NCBI RefSeq assembly: GCF_010015585.1
Contig: NW_022985097.1
Location: 1-64,000 of the forward strand
DNA: 64,000 nucleotides
Reading direction: 5' to 3'
Source: Eremomyces bilateralis CBS 781.70
Lineage: Eukaryota > Ascomycota > Dothideomycetes > Eremomycetales > Eremomycetaceae
Below, piece after piece: positions 32,725 through 43,507 of the stretch. The translations under genes and the position numbers were made by a program. The notes under the pieces were generated by a model. It worked only from the letters and a program-made list of their open reading frames with translations, was not told the origin of the DNA and did not search any database. Each line of letters begins with the position of its first letter. Position 1 is the first letter of the stretch.

Positions 32725-34824
32725 CTAATTCTGCGGCTGTCGCTGGGCTTTCACGCTCTTCATGCTCATCCTAGGTCGCTTCCTCATTTTCTCCGCGGCC
32801 GTCTTCGGCTTCGGTCCGCCGATGAGATATCCATTCATGCACTGTCGGCTGCCAATGTGCTTGCCGTACGGCGTGAATACCTCAACCATAGGATACTCTT
32901 CTTCGGCCCCCTCCCTCGGATACCAATTCTGACTTGTCTCGCCATTATCCTCAGTGGACGCATCTTGCTTCTCATCACCTTCGGCTGCCCCCTCCGCAGG
33001 TAGCTGCCTAAGTCGCTTTCCCTTCCGTATCTGCGCGGTGATCTCGATCCATCCGCACCCCTCGATGAGGATGTCCGCCCCCATGACCCGGAACGGCAAC
33101 CGGTCTGGTTTCAAGGCCACATCATCCTTTCTTGTCAGCGGACCGGCCTGCTGATTGGTGACGTCCCACCGCAGTGGAAACCGTCCAGCACTCTTGATAT
33201 GCGCCTTCGCGTCGTCCGTCGTGATGACTTCAAGGCCTGTCTCCTTGTTGCGGGTGCCAGTCTGGAACTCCCCCGCTTTCCAATTGCTAGTGACGTGCGG
33301 TTTGAGTTCCACTGGCACGAAGGAGGCGGCGAGGAAGATCACGTCCTCAGTCACGGGCTTGATGCGGACGAGGCCGCCGCCGAGCAGCAGAGATTGATTG
33401 GGCTTGATGGTGAGCCGCTGGGCAACAACGCGAGACGTCATGCAGAGTTTGGATTGATGCTCGGGCTGCACGTACGGCTCGAGGGAGTGGCGTTCCAAGC
33501 CGGGGAGATCGATCAGCTCGCCTTTTCCGTTCCCGAACGGGACGCGAATAGGGGATGCGGTGGTCCCCGGAAGTGAAGATATCGTTGGCATGACCGGATA
33601 AGGAACCTCTGGTTGTGGCGGAGGAAGGAGAGCTAGATCATCTTGACCTGACGCACCTCGCCCTGGATCGTCGAGTGGAGAATATGCGTCCGGTCGTTCG
33701 CCCCCCGATGCGGCCCTCACCTGCTGCCGCATTTTCTGGATATTGACATCGTCTCCTTTCCCCTTCGGGTAGACGGCCTCGAACAGATTGCTCTTTCCGA
33801 CGTTCACCTTCCCGACCATCCAGTTCCCCCCGCCCCGCTCGAAGATCAGATCCTTCACCTGGCGCGTCCACCAGCCGCGCTTGGAGCTCACGCAGTGGAT
33901 GTTTCCCAGCCGCAGATCCTGGCCCCTATGGCCCAGCGCATCGCGCAAGACCGATTGCAGGTAATACATCATATGATCCACCTGCTCCTTCTTCGGCGCG
34001 AGCAGGTCGCTTCGCGTGATGATGAAGCTGAGCTGGGTCACTCGACCTTGGTGCCAGTTGATGTGCTTCGACCGACGATTTTGCGTCCGCGGTCGCGCGA
34101 GGTTGAGGGTGCGGTAGATGTTGGGAATGACGGACATGGGGAAGTCCGCAGCGTCGATGACGTGGTAGATGTGGTTGTATTTGTAGGGGGATTCGTCCAT
34201 AGTCGCTTCGAGGGAGTTGAGGGTCGGGTGGACGACGGAGACGCCGGTGGAATGGTGGAGGATGTTGTGGCATCGGTCGCATATTGGTGCCGATGGAGAT
34301 GTTGAGAGGGTTGCGCCGGCTTTATAGCATTAGTTCGATATCTTTATATAAGGTGGATGGTCAGTCCTACCTTTGGAGAGGTCCCGGATCCCCAACTCCT
34401 GGAGGGTATCCAACTTTGCCTCCTGTAACGCATTTGCGAAAATGGCATCTTCTGTGGTCTGTGACGGTTGCGCTTGATGTCTCAAGTACGCTTTTACAGC
34501 TCCTCGTGTAGTGCTGAAATATCCAGCGTCATCGGGGTCTACAGTTTGCGTTGGCGCACCGCAACCCGGACAGCTGTATGGTAATTGTCCTTTGATTACC
34601 TGCTCCAAGGCATTGTCTTCACTGTCCTGCTGTTCATCTCGAGCCACCTCCGCTTCCACATAGGAGACATTGGGATAAGTAGAGAACGATCCCCCTATGT
34701 GGCGCGACGACTTTGCCAACCTCCATATAGGACGCACATTGACAGGTCGCGACAGGAGACGGGGAGTTACAACAGCAGCGGAAGTCTGTGACAGCGACAA
34801 CGCCCTCCGTAAGCAAACTCGCAT
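32725..34824 (-). CDS. gep3: Gep3-like circularly permuted mitochondrial GTPase
   Basis: Exons 34824-34371 and 34319-32725 (51-nt GT-AG intron) join to 682 aa. The start at 34824 (MRVCLRRALSLS) opens a mitochondrial presequence; an in-frame ATG at 34893 would add 23 residues. A zinc-finger pair CPGCGAP and CDRCHNILHH flanks the intron. The GTPase motifs run in permuted order: G4 TRSD, G5 SSKRGW, G1 GKVNVGKSN, then G3 DLPG. This is the YqeH/Gep3 layout. Yeast Gep3 interacts genetically with prohibitins and is implicated in mitochondrial ribosome assembly, which suits its bL28m neighbour. The C-terminus is basic (KMRKRPRMSMKSVKAQRQ). Confidence 0.88.
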
Positions 34825-35426
34825 ATCTGATGGATGGCGTGGACCTGGAGCATCTCCCAAGGCAGATGTTGACTCAAGAATCCCCAACTTCAATTTCGTT
34901 TATTCGGAATGCGCCGAAATCTGGAGGACCCTTGGATCGGGGCTGGGCCATCCCACGATTAACGATTCCCTCCACGCCTGGCCACGGCTCGGATTGCCCG
35001 ATTGGAATGAATTCTCTGCCAATCCCCCCTTAAATGCCGATGGCTTTACTTGGAGCGGATTAGCGCAGACCCCAGACCATCCATCCATCCACTTCCACGG
35101 TTGCTGGGACGAAAAAGACCAGGGATCGCGACAATGGACATCTGGTCATATTAATATTGGTTATTCTGGTGTGATTCATCTGCGTGATTTATGAAAGCTT
35201 CCCGCGGATTCCCTCCTAACAAATTTCCCCCATTCACCACCATCACCACGTGTTCTAATAATATTACTTCCAATCCCATCATCATCCGTTCATCACCTCA
35301 TCCTTTTGTGTTGACACTTTATAGACTTTAGACATTGAACTCCTTACCTTCAACTATTAATTGTTACAGACTTGCGATCTTTTGCTGCCCGTCCCTTAGC
35401 TACCCCTTCATTCCCTCCAAACCACT
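34825..35426. promoter_or_regulatory. Shared divergent promoter region of gep3 and aspartate aminotransferase
   Basis: About 600 bases between divergent start codons. The side next to the aminotransferase ATG is CT-rich (35270-35425), a probable leader. A 165-codon plus-strand frame crosses it (34697-35194) but overlaps gep3 exon 1 and has no recognisable content. Confidence 0.45.
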
Positions 35427-37057
35427 ATGCTTTCCGCACGAGCTGCCGCCAGGCAAGTGGCCACTCGACAGTTCCGACCCGTCTACGCTGTCCGCGCTGC
35501 TTCAGCATGGTCGAAAGTCCCACAAGGTCCACCAGTATGTCTTCGCGATGCTGTGTCATGAGGAGAGCCCAATTGAGCTAACATTGATTAGGATGTGCGT
35601 AGAATCGAATTGGAACGGAACCTGAAGCGCGTTGTAACTGACACTTGATTTGTTGGTGCGACTCAGGCCATTCTAGGTACGAACACTCCACAAGACGATT
35701 TCCGAAAAGAGCATTAGTACTGACACTTGCACAGGTATCTCCGAAGCCTTCAAGGCAGACTCCCACCCGGAGAAGATCCTCCTCGGTACGTTCTGATCCA
35801 TTGCTATATCGATGGAGTATCGTGGCCCCTAACCCAACTTCAGGTGCCGGCGCCTACCGCGATGACCAAGGCAAACCCTACGTCCTCCCCTCCGTTAAAG
35901 CCGCCGAACTCCAATTCGTCAACAGCGGCCTCGACAAGGAGTATGCCGCCATCACCGGCGTCGCCGACTTCGTCAAAGCGGCCACGAAGCTCGCCTACGG
36001 CGCCGACTCTGCACCCCTGAAGTCCGGGAGCATCTCCGCCACGCAGTCCATCTCCGGAACAGGCGCGCTGCGGATCGGCGGGGCCTTCCTCGAGCGATTC
36101 TATCCCGGCACGAAGAAGATCTACATCCCGACGCCGTCGTGGGCGAACCACGGGGCCATTTTCGAAGACAGTGGCCTGGAGGTGGGGAAGTATCGGTACT
36201 ATAACAAGGACACCATCGGGCTGGACTTCCAGGGCATGGTCGAGGATATCAAGACGATCCCCAAGGGAAGCATTGTGTTGTTGCATGCGTGTGCGCATAA
36301 CCCAACCGGCATCGACCCGACGAAGGAACAGTGGAAGGAAATTAGCAAGGCGGTGAAGGAGGGAGAGCACCAGGTGTTCTTCGACATGGCCTACCAAGGG
36401 TTCGCGTCCGGCGACACCGACGCAGACGCGTTCGCTCTTCGCCAATTCATTAAGGACGGGCACAAGCCGATTTTGGCGCAGTCATTTGCCAAGAACATGG
36501 TAAGACATTGCCCTAACGGCGAACCGAAAAATCGAGTCCGCTAACGTACCTCCAGGGTCTCTACGGCGAACGCGCCGGCGCCTTTTCCGTCGTCTGCGAG
36601 TCCGCCGAAGAAAAGGCCAACGTCGACTCGCAGATCAAGATCCTCGTGCGGCCGATGTACTCCAACCCGCCGATCCACGGGGCGCGCATCGCGGCCGAGG
36701 TGCTTACGAACCCGGCGCTCAACAAGCAGTGGCTGGGCGAGGTGAAGGGCATGGCGGACCGGATCATCAAGATGCGGGCGTTGCTGCAGGACAATCTGGA
36801 GAAGTTGGGGAGCAAGCGCGATTGGAGCCATATCACGAGCCAGATCGGCATGTTTGCGTATACGGGGTTGACGCCTGAGCAGGTGGCGACGTTGGCGAAG
36901 GAGGTGAGTAGTTCAGACGCTGGGGACGGTTGATATATATGCTAATCGCTTGCAGCATTCCGTTTACTGCACCAAGGACGGGAGAATATCGGTTGCGGGT
37001 ATCACCAGCGGCAACGTGAAGCGGCTCGCTGAGAGCATCTACAAGGTCACCGGATAG
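35427..37057 (+). CDS. aat1: Mitochondrial aspartate aminotransferase with a 3-nt microexon
   Basis: Seven exons: 35427-35534, 35592-35594, 35667-35676, 35735-35785, 35844-36499, 36556-36903 and 36956-37057, joining to 425 aa. The N-terminus [17 protein letters not shown] is a mitochondrial presequence. The mature enzyme starts near VPQGPPDAILGISEAF. Family blocks include [42 protein letters not shown], the PLP lysine in [16 protein letters not shown] (split by intron 5 after NM) and the C-terminal [15 protein letters not shown]. It is a class-I PLP transaminase linking aspartate/oxaloacetate with glutamate/2-oxoglutarate, part of the malate-aspartate shuttle. To keep PPDAILG, the gene needs the exon GAT alone (3 nt) and GCCATTCTAG (10 nt). 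All flanking introns (57, 72, 58 nt) have GT-AG ends and CTAAC or CTGAC branch sites. Confidence 0.92.
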
Positions 37058-37163
37058 ATGGACCCTCATCCGATCCGCTTCCCGTACTTTCCCTTTCACC
37101 CATTGTTTAATAGCCACCCTTTCCGTTGAGGTCCCAGTGCGGACAAAAATCGTTTAGTGCATC

Positions 37164-37220
37164 GCGTTCATCGGTCTGGCGCGCGTTCATCGGTCTGGCG
37201 CGCGTTCATCGGTCTGGCGA
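37164..37220. repeat. Three tandem copies of a 19-bp unit
   Basis: The unit gcgttcatcggtctggcgc occurs at 37164-37182 and 37183-37201, and with one final change at 37202-37220, about 105 bases after the aminotransferase stop. It is probably in the 3'UTR or just past it. Confidence 0.8.
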
Positions 37221-40200
37221 GCGTTGGTATGGTATCCGAGGTGGCTAGATGAGCGTCTCATAGATTCGAATACAAGCTTCCAATACACTCGAAAGGCATG
37301 CTCGCTACCTATACGTATCATATGTGTCATGTGTCAAGCCTGCGTTCCCATGGATTCTCACAAAGGTGTCGAAGCTAAGTCAGTATTATCATATCGAAGC
37401 GTAACAGATACGGGGTTCCTTGCGCCAGTGAGTACGCACTGCCGTCGGCGTGATGCTGACACCACTCTTCTGGTACCAAAACCACAATAGGCCTATGCTC
37501 ATTCTTGCCGTACATTTACATTTCGCCCCATATTTCCTGAGCCTTGATAACGGCCGAAGCGAAGAATGCTCGCAGCCGGTCTGCGCTCTCTTCGTCCAGC
37601 AGCGTAAAACAATGCAGGGGCCGTTCCGATCAATCCGGTAATTACGCACGTACTTAACCAGTGAGCATCGGCGTCATGTGCGATGTGTGATCAAGCTCTT
37701 TCGACTGCAAGCCCGACAGTCGTCTGCAGCTAGTCCCCCATCCAGGGTTCGTCGAGCGGTCCTCGGAGGTGTGCCCTTGGAATTTAGCGACCGGCGAATG
37801 AATCAGACTCATTGCAGGTTGCGCGATGGCCAAGCACGCTGATCTCGAAGCTACTGGAAGCCCAGGCGCGATGGATCTGGCGGACGATAATGATGATATC
37901 TATGGTTCTGTTTTTCAAGCGAAGATCTACACAGTGGAATCTTTCCCATGACTTATCCCTAGATCAACGTGAATGGGCTGGACATCGTATGAATTCCTGC
38001 AAGCCAGAAACGAAACCCTCCAAACCGAAAAGCGATGCGTCTCAAAGCACGAAGTCTCAACTCGGAGCTCATGTTGGGTGTACAACAGTGGATTGACGTC
38101 AGCGCCACCATTCACTATGCACAACGATGTCATTATCGTCCCACCTTCCAACGCTCATCCAGCTAACCATAACGCCTTCGTCGTCCACGATGCCAACCGC
38201 TCCCTCTCCGCGGGACGAAACAGGTTGTCCAAACCGCTGGGACAACGCATCTCCCAGGGTCTAGACTGTTCGAATTAGGTTCTCGCGACCCACAGCGGCG
38301 TAGCTAGTTACGGATCGAGTAACGACGCTGATGGTGTGGGCTCCAGGGCAGGATGCTCCCATGTTGGCAGCCACTCACCACGCCGAACGACGCGCGCCGA
38401 GTCCTGGAGATGCGTGCTACACATGGCACTTGTGCCGCGGGGGGTGCACCGGGGATTAGGGAAGCCTGCAAAGCAGGCCCTAGATGGGATTGCAACCGCC
38501 GTGCTATCCGCCACGGCACAGGTAATGATATGTACCTACCGAATGGTAGGTAGATAGGCAGCAGATGCCGCACGAGTAGGAGAGCATTAGAGCGGATGCG
38601 GCGATGCGGAATGAAGAATTGGAGGTCCATCCATTTCTAGTTACTCCGTATGCGCTAGACCCTCGCCCGTACCAGGGTAAATAGACATACTGCAGCCTGT
38701 TGTGTTGGAAATTCGTCAGAACTTGGGCGATGGGATTTGGCTCTTGGTCCACCTCATCCGTGGATTTGGGTCAACTCCATGGGTGAAGCGTCCTTCAAAG
38801 CCTTGGGGACGCAGTGGAGGTTATACGTTCAGTCTAACGCAACTTAAGGATAAATCATACAGTAGGGAATTCGGAGGGAAGGATGACGGGTATATACTTA
38901 CCAACCGGAACTTAAGGTACCTAATATGTCAATCGAAATCCGACTTTCAGTAAGGGAGTTTGAGTGGTTGTTCATATGCGTTTTGCAGTACGGTAGCCCT
39001 ACCGTTGCTCGACGTCGATCCGAATCCTGCTGACGAACGTCCTGTTCCGGTCATTATTTTTCTTTCCTTCCCGATTGGTATCTGACGGAGTATTCGATCT
39101 CATTTGTAAGAAGACCACCAACCCCGCCTTCAGTTCTTACATGTATTCATCTATTCCGTATCTCGATTCCGTATCTTAAGTTCTTGACCCGATTTCTACA
39201 TTTCTATCTCCGATCCAACCCTAAACAGGCAGGCTATCCACAGTGCACCTAAGACCTGAGTTACTACAGTGGAGAAAGAACAGTCGGTCCGTTTTCGTCA
39301 TCTCGGCAATTACTGCGCTGGGACACCACGGATCGGTCCCGTACCTCCCGTACCTCCTCTAGGCTACACCAAGTCCCTTTTGTCAGCCACAGTGCATCAT
39401 CGGCTATCCATATCTACTATCTACAACTGTAGGAGCATCACCGTCGTACGCATTTGGCACCAATTGACTCTTGCATATCCCAGGATACGGGTTACCGAAT
39501 CTCATCGTGAAGTCTTCGAGCGAGTCTTCAGCAACGTTGCATCTTGACAATCCATCAATATTTCTACCTTACTCAATCGTGACGCGACGGCCCCACCAAA
39601 GCACCCCGCCTTCTGTACTGCGGTGTTTCACTGTGTACAACTCAACCGTCCTCGAGAAAGATTATCAATCTGAATCTTTTCGTCGCTCGTCAGTCGTCAC
39701 GCTATTTGCTGTCGACGGACTCGTATATCTTGCTCAATACAGGTATTTGCAGGCCACACTGCAGTAGTTCGGGTGTGGTGTAATATCACTCCGGCCGCGG
39801 TACTGCCTTGGACAAATCCTCCAAGCACCCGCCTGAGACTGCACATCACCACACGTGCTTCTCCTACGTTATCCGTTCCTATTGTGTATCCTGGGTTCAT
39901 CATTACCCAGATACCGGACTCCGAGGGGAAAGGAAGCGATCGAATCACGAGCGAGTGGACGAAGAACCGTGCTCGTACCACGACGACGTTGTAGGAGAAG
40001 TTCTCGGCGCGGATACGTTCCAAGCACACAACGCGCTCCCACGAGGCCAGGAAGAACTGCGCGGTACCTTTATCAGGAACCCTGCCTGGAGCTATCGGCC
40101 GATCTGACGGAACGAAATCAATAATCAGACAAAATAAGCTCGAAGCTGTCAGTGGGACATTTCACCTCCGAATCGAAGCACGTCGTAGAAATAACCGAAA

Positions 40201-40542
40201 CGCTGCACATCCAACGCAAGGGATTCAGCGCCGATCGATACATCCCAATATGGCACCCACCAGAATGGAATCAGCAGAGGATAGGGTACGTCACGCATAT
40301 TTTCATACCCTGTCGCTTTACCCCGTACTTCACACCACCAACCGATCTGAGATTCGGCGTCGTGGTCTCAGATCCTCAACTCCTGTTCCGGGAATCGTCA
40401 GACCCCAAACGGATCTATATCCGTTCACGTCGCACCCGGGTTTGAGCAGAAATCCCCGAGAATGCCCAAGTCCAAGGTGCTATCTCGCCATTACCTGCAC
40501 GTTTGATATCGCATTGGGAGTGGGGCGACTGGGCTAACGAAC
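37221..40542. other. 3.3-kb stretch without a recognised gene
   Basis: Between the aminotransferase and ypd1. A 41-codon ATG frame (37825-37950, MAKHADLEATGSPGAMDLAD) and a 101-codon frame (37973-38278) show weak coding texture but no family. A small hairpin, tacctaccgaatggtaggta, is near 38535. Bases 39000-40500 are unremarkable and probably hold the ypd1 promoter. Confidence 0.35.
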
Positions 40543-41119
40543 ATGTTTCGTCGCGAACAGTCCGAACCTGGGTCGGTTGCAAGTCTTCCAACCGATGTCA
40601 TCGACATCAGCACATTCGAGCAGATCCTCGGGATGGATGATAGTGACGAAGACCGAGATTTCAGCAAAGGACTCGTGTACTCCTTTTTCAGCCAAGCGGA
40701 GTCGACGTTTCAGGAGATGGATGAAAACTTGTAAGCGATATCCTTATCCCTCCCCAATCGCACCACTTGGATCAATTCCTTTGCTATATCGTCCAGCACA
40801 TATCCGTCATATCAAATCGAGGTCGACCCCTAACCCAATTCTTCCCAGCGAGAATAAAGACATCCTCAAGCTGTCCTCCCTCGGCCACTTCCTGAAAGGC
40901 TCCTCGGCCGCCCTCGGGCTCACGAAGCTGAAGGACTCATGCGAGAAGATCCAGAATCTGGGCACCCGGAGAGATGAGACCGGCATGCGCGAGGAGCCGG
41001 ACATGGACGTCAGCTTAAAGAAGCTGCTGCAGACCATCCGAGACGCGAAGAACCAATTCGGGGAGGCCGAGAGAGCGTTGAAGCGGTTCTTTGGCGATGT
41101 GTCGAGTCAGGAGAAGTAA
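40543..41119 (+). CDS. ypd1: Ypd1/YpdA histidine-phosphotransfer protein
   Basis: Exons 40543-40730 and 40849-41119 (118-nt GT-AG intron with a CCTAACCC site) join to 152 aa. The HPt fold runs from ISTFEQILGMDDSDEDRDFS and SFFSQAESTFQEMDENF through LSSLGHFLKGSSAALGLTKL, in which the His of GHFLKGSSA is the phospho-acceptor. The C-terminal helix is TIRDAKNQFGEAERALKRFF. Ypd1 moves phosphate from hybrid histidine kinases to the response regulators Ssk1 and Skn7, controlling osmotic and oxidative stress responses through the Hog pathway. The start is uncertain: gctaacg...gcgaacag just after the ATG at 40543 looks like an intron end, so a short 5' exon may exist (an ATG at 40462 is one candidate). 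Confidence 0.88.
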
Positions 41120-41626
41120 GGGAACGACGGTGTTGTGCGGTGGTGAAGGGTCCCCTGTATGAGGACCACTGCATGTGCTGGATAGGTTGAGGGTTGGTCG
41201 GATGGGGTGTCTAAATTCTCGGCACGGAGAAGACCGTATCCTACTGCGTACAGTAGGCGGGGAGCCACCAGGGCTACAGATTGAACTGTCAGACTCAGAG
41301 TGTATGATTCCCAGGTCACTGGGAGCCGGGACAATCGGCGATCGGTTGTACTAGGTGTCATTCTATGATGTTTTCGAAGAATCCTACCATGAATTCTTAT
41401 GATTCAAAATCTCTCCTTGATCTAGTTTGATCGGATGTCATGACACTTAGTAGAAGGCAGTTTTAGTGGATTATCCGTAGAGTGCTTGCCAATAATCAAG
41501 CCTTCCTCACCAATGATAGTGTAAAATAGATCCGCACATGATATAAGGCTAAATCCAGGCCCAAAGCCTTCCATCAACGCCATGCAAATCTAAGATTTTG
41601 ATGTCGCTCGAACATACTGGACCCAC
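41120..41626. other. Convergent 3' region of ypd1 and arg8
   Basis: About 500 bases with no gene; 3'UTRs of both genes are expected here. No repeat was seen. Confidence 0.4.
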
Positions 41627-43105
41627 CTACGCCTTCACCGCCTCCTGGAAAGCATCAGCCAAAATCGCCATTCCCTCCTTAATCTCCTCATCCGAAATCA
41701 CCAGCGGCGGCACGAACCGCAGCGTGTTCGTCCCGGCGGTGATGACCAACAACCCCCTCTCTCTCGCCGCCTTCACGATCGGCGTCGGGTCACGATCCAA
41801 CTGCAGGCCCAAGATCAACCCCTTCCCCCGAATCTCCTTCACCACCTCCGGAAACGCCGCCTTCAACCCCTCAAACTGCTCTCGAAACACCTCCCCCTTC
41901 CTCACCACCTCCCGCTGCAACCCCGCATCCGCCAGCCGCGTCACGCAATAATGTGCCACTCTGCACGCCAACGGATTCCCTCCAAACGTTGTCCCATGGT
42001 CCCCGATGACGATCTTCCCCGCCACGAAATCATTCACGATGGTCGCGCCCACGGGGAACCCGTTCCCCAGCGCCTTCGCTGTCGTGACAATATCTGGGTG
42101 CGCCTCGATCGGTAGGTCGGCGTGCGCCCACAGGTTCCCCGTGCGACCCAGCCCACTCTGGATCTCGTCGTAGATCAGCACGGCGCCGACGGCGGTGCAT
42201 TTCGCGCGGAGAGCGCGGAGGAAGGCCGGGTCGGCGATCCAGACACCGCCTTCGCCCTGGATGGGCTCGATGATGACGCCGGCGGTGGACGGGGTGATGA
42301 GGTCGAGGGCTGCGGGGTCGTTGTAAGTAGCGTAGTGGAAGCCGGGGAGCATGGGGGCGAAGGGCCGTTGGTATTTCGGGTTAGGTGTCGCGGAGAGGGA
42401 GCCCATGGTGCGGCCATGGAAGGAGTTGGTGAAGGAAAGGATCTCGTGCTTGTGCTTCGTGCCGTCAGGGTCGAGCGACTTGCCGACCTTTCGGGCGAAT
42501 TTGAGGGCCGCTTCGTTGGCTTCGCTGCCGCTGTTGCAGATGAAGGCTTTGGAGGCCGTGTGCATTCCACCCGCCTCGAGCGTTTTCTCAACCAAGGTCT
42601 TTGAGACGAGCCCCGTCCAGGGGTTATGGTAGAGGTTCGAGGTATGCATCAGCATCTGCGATTGCTCGGAGATGATCTTCGCGAGGCCAGGGTCGCAGTG
42701 TCCGAGGCCGTTCACGGCGATCCCGGCAGTGAAGTCTAGGTATCGACGATTCTCGATGTCCCAGAGGTAGCAGCCTTCCGCCTTGTGGAACATGGGCGGT
42801 GGGCGCGCATAGGTGGGCACCATGTATGGGAGTTGTTCATTGACCACGCGGGCGGTTTGGGAGTCGGGCGCAGGGTCGGAGTTGGGGAGGGAGGCTTCTC
42901 GCTGGAAATGGTTAGTATTGGCCTTGGAGAAGAGTCGGGGCATTAAAGCGACTCTTACCTGGATTGCTTCCTTCTCCTGCTGAGAGAGGCTGGACTGTGA
43001 GACTCCAGCGGCGCTGGCGTAGTTCCTATGGACATGGTGACTCAACTGCGAGGAGTGCGCCCGCATAGAGGAGCGAATGCTCCTGGATACCACTCGAGAT
43101 GCCAT
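41627..43105 (-). CDS. arg8: Acetylornithine aminotransferase, mitochondrial
   Basis: Exons 43105-42959 and 42901-41627 join to 473 aa; the 57-nt intron (42958-42902) has a TACTAACC branch site. The intron is in frame and stop-free, so the frame reads through it and would add 19 residues if retained. I start at 43105 (MASRVVSRSIRSSMRAHSSQ), a mitochondrial presequence, not at 43228. Family blocks: YLDFTAGIAVNGLGHCDPG, FICNSGSEANEAALKFARK, SFHGRTMGSLSAT, IIEPIQGEGGV, IYDEIQSGLGRTG, the PLP lysine in IVTTAKALGNGFPVGA, and GDHGTTFGGNPLA. It catalyses N-acetylglutamate semialdehyde to N-acetylornithine in arginine synthesis in the mitochondrion. It is divergent from uve1. Confidence 0.94.
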   Translation of the reverse strand: MASRVVSRSIRSSMRAHSSQLSHHVHRNYASAAGVSQSSLSQQEKEAIQVRVALMPRLFSKANTNHFQREASLPNSDPAPDSQTARVVNEQLPYMVPTYARPPPMFHKAEGCYLWDIENRRYLDFTAGIAVNGLGHCDPGLAKIISEQSQMLMHTSNLYHNPWTGLVSKTLVEKTLEAGGMHTASKAFICNSGSEANEAALKFARKVGKSLDPDGTKHKHEILSFTNSFHGRTMGSLSATPNPKYQRPFAPMLPGFHYATYNDPAALDLITPSTAGVIIEPIQGEGGVWIADPAFLRALRAKCTAVGAVLIYDEIQSGLGRTGNLWAHADLPIEAHPDIVTTAKALGNGFPVGATIVNDFVAGKIVIGDHGTTFGGNPLACRVAHYCVTRLADAGLQREVVRKGEVFREQFEGLKAAFPEVVKEIRGKGLILGLQLDRDPTPIVKAARERGLLVITAGTNTLRFVPPLVISDEEIKEGMAILADAFQEAVKA

Positions 43106-43507
43106 AAACGCTGGATACGCTAAATTTTCAGAAGTGAGAGTATAGGAGCGGTGTTCTGCACGATCAGGGAACGATGAAGAGTCAATGGGTACGGAGGAGG
43201 TTAGAAAGGTCCCTCGTCGCAAGAACATGCAGAAAATTGGGAGGAAGCGATGAGTCGATGTCGGAGATCCTCTTATCGATAACGTTAAGCTATTGCTGCC
43301 TTAGATCCTTAGGCATCAAAGAAGCTCCGGACCTGAACGCGAACCTACGCGTCTTCAGATGGAACATCTTCCCCACAGCGAAAGATGAGATATCTGTCGA
43401 AGCGTCATTGACCCAAGGGAAGATGTCCTATTTGTTCCGTTGGCGACAAACGTCATTGATGTCCCATTCCTTTCTCATTTAGTCTCCCCTTCGTAACTCG
43501 ATTTTTA
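43106..43507. promoter_or_regulatory. Shared divergent promoter of arg8 and uve1
   Basis: About 400 bases between the two start codons. I did not identify a convincing binding motif by eye. Confidence 0.45.

Noticed and set aside
34697-35194. 165-codon plus-strand frame
   Set aside because: It overlaps gep3 exon 1 in antisense and the divergent promoter, with no motif.
37825-38278. Possible two-part small gene (41-codon and 101-codon frames)
   Set aside because: No convincing splice sites join them and no family was recognised.
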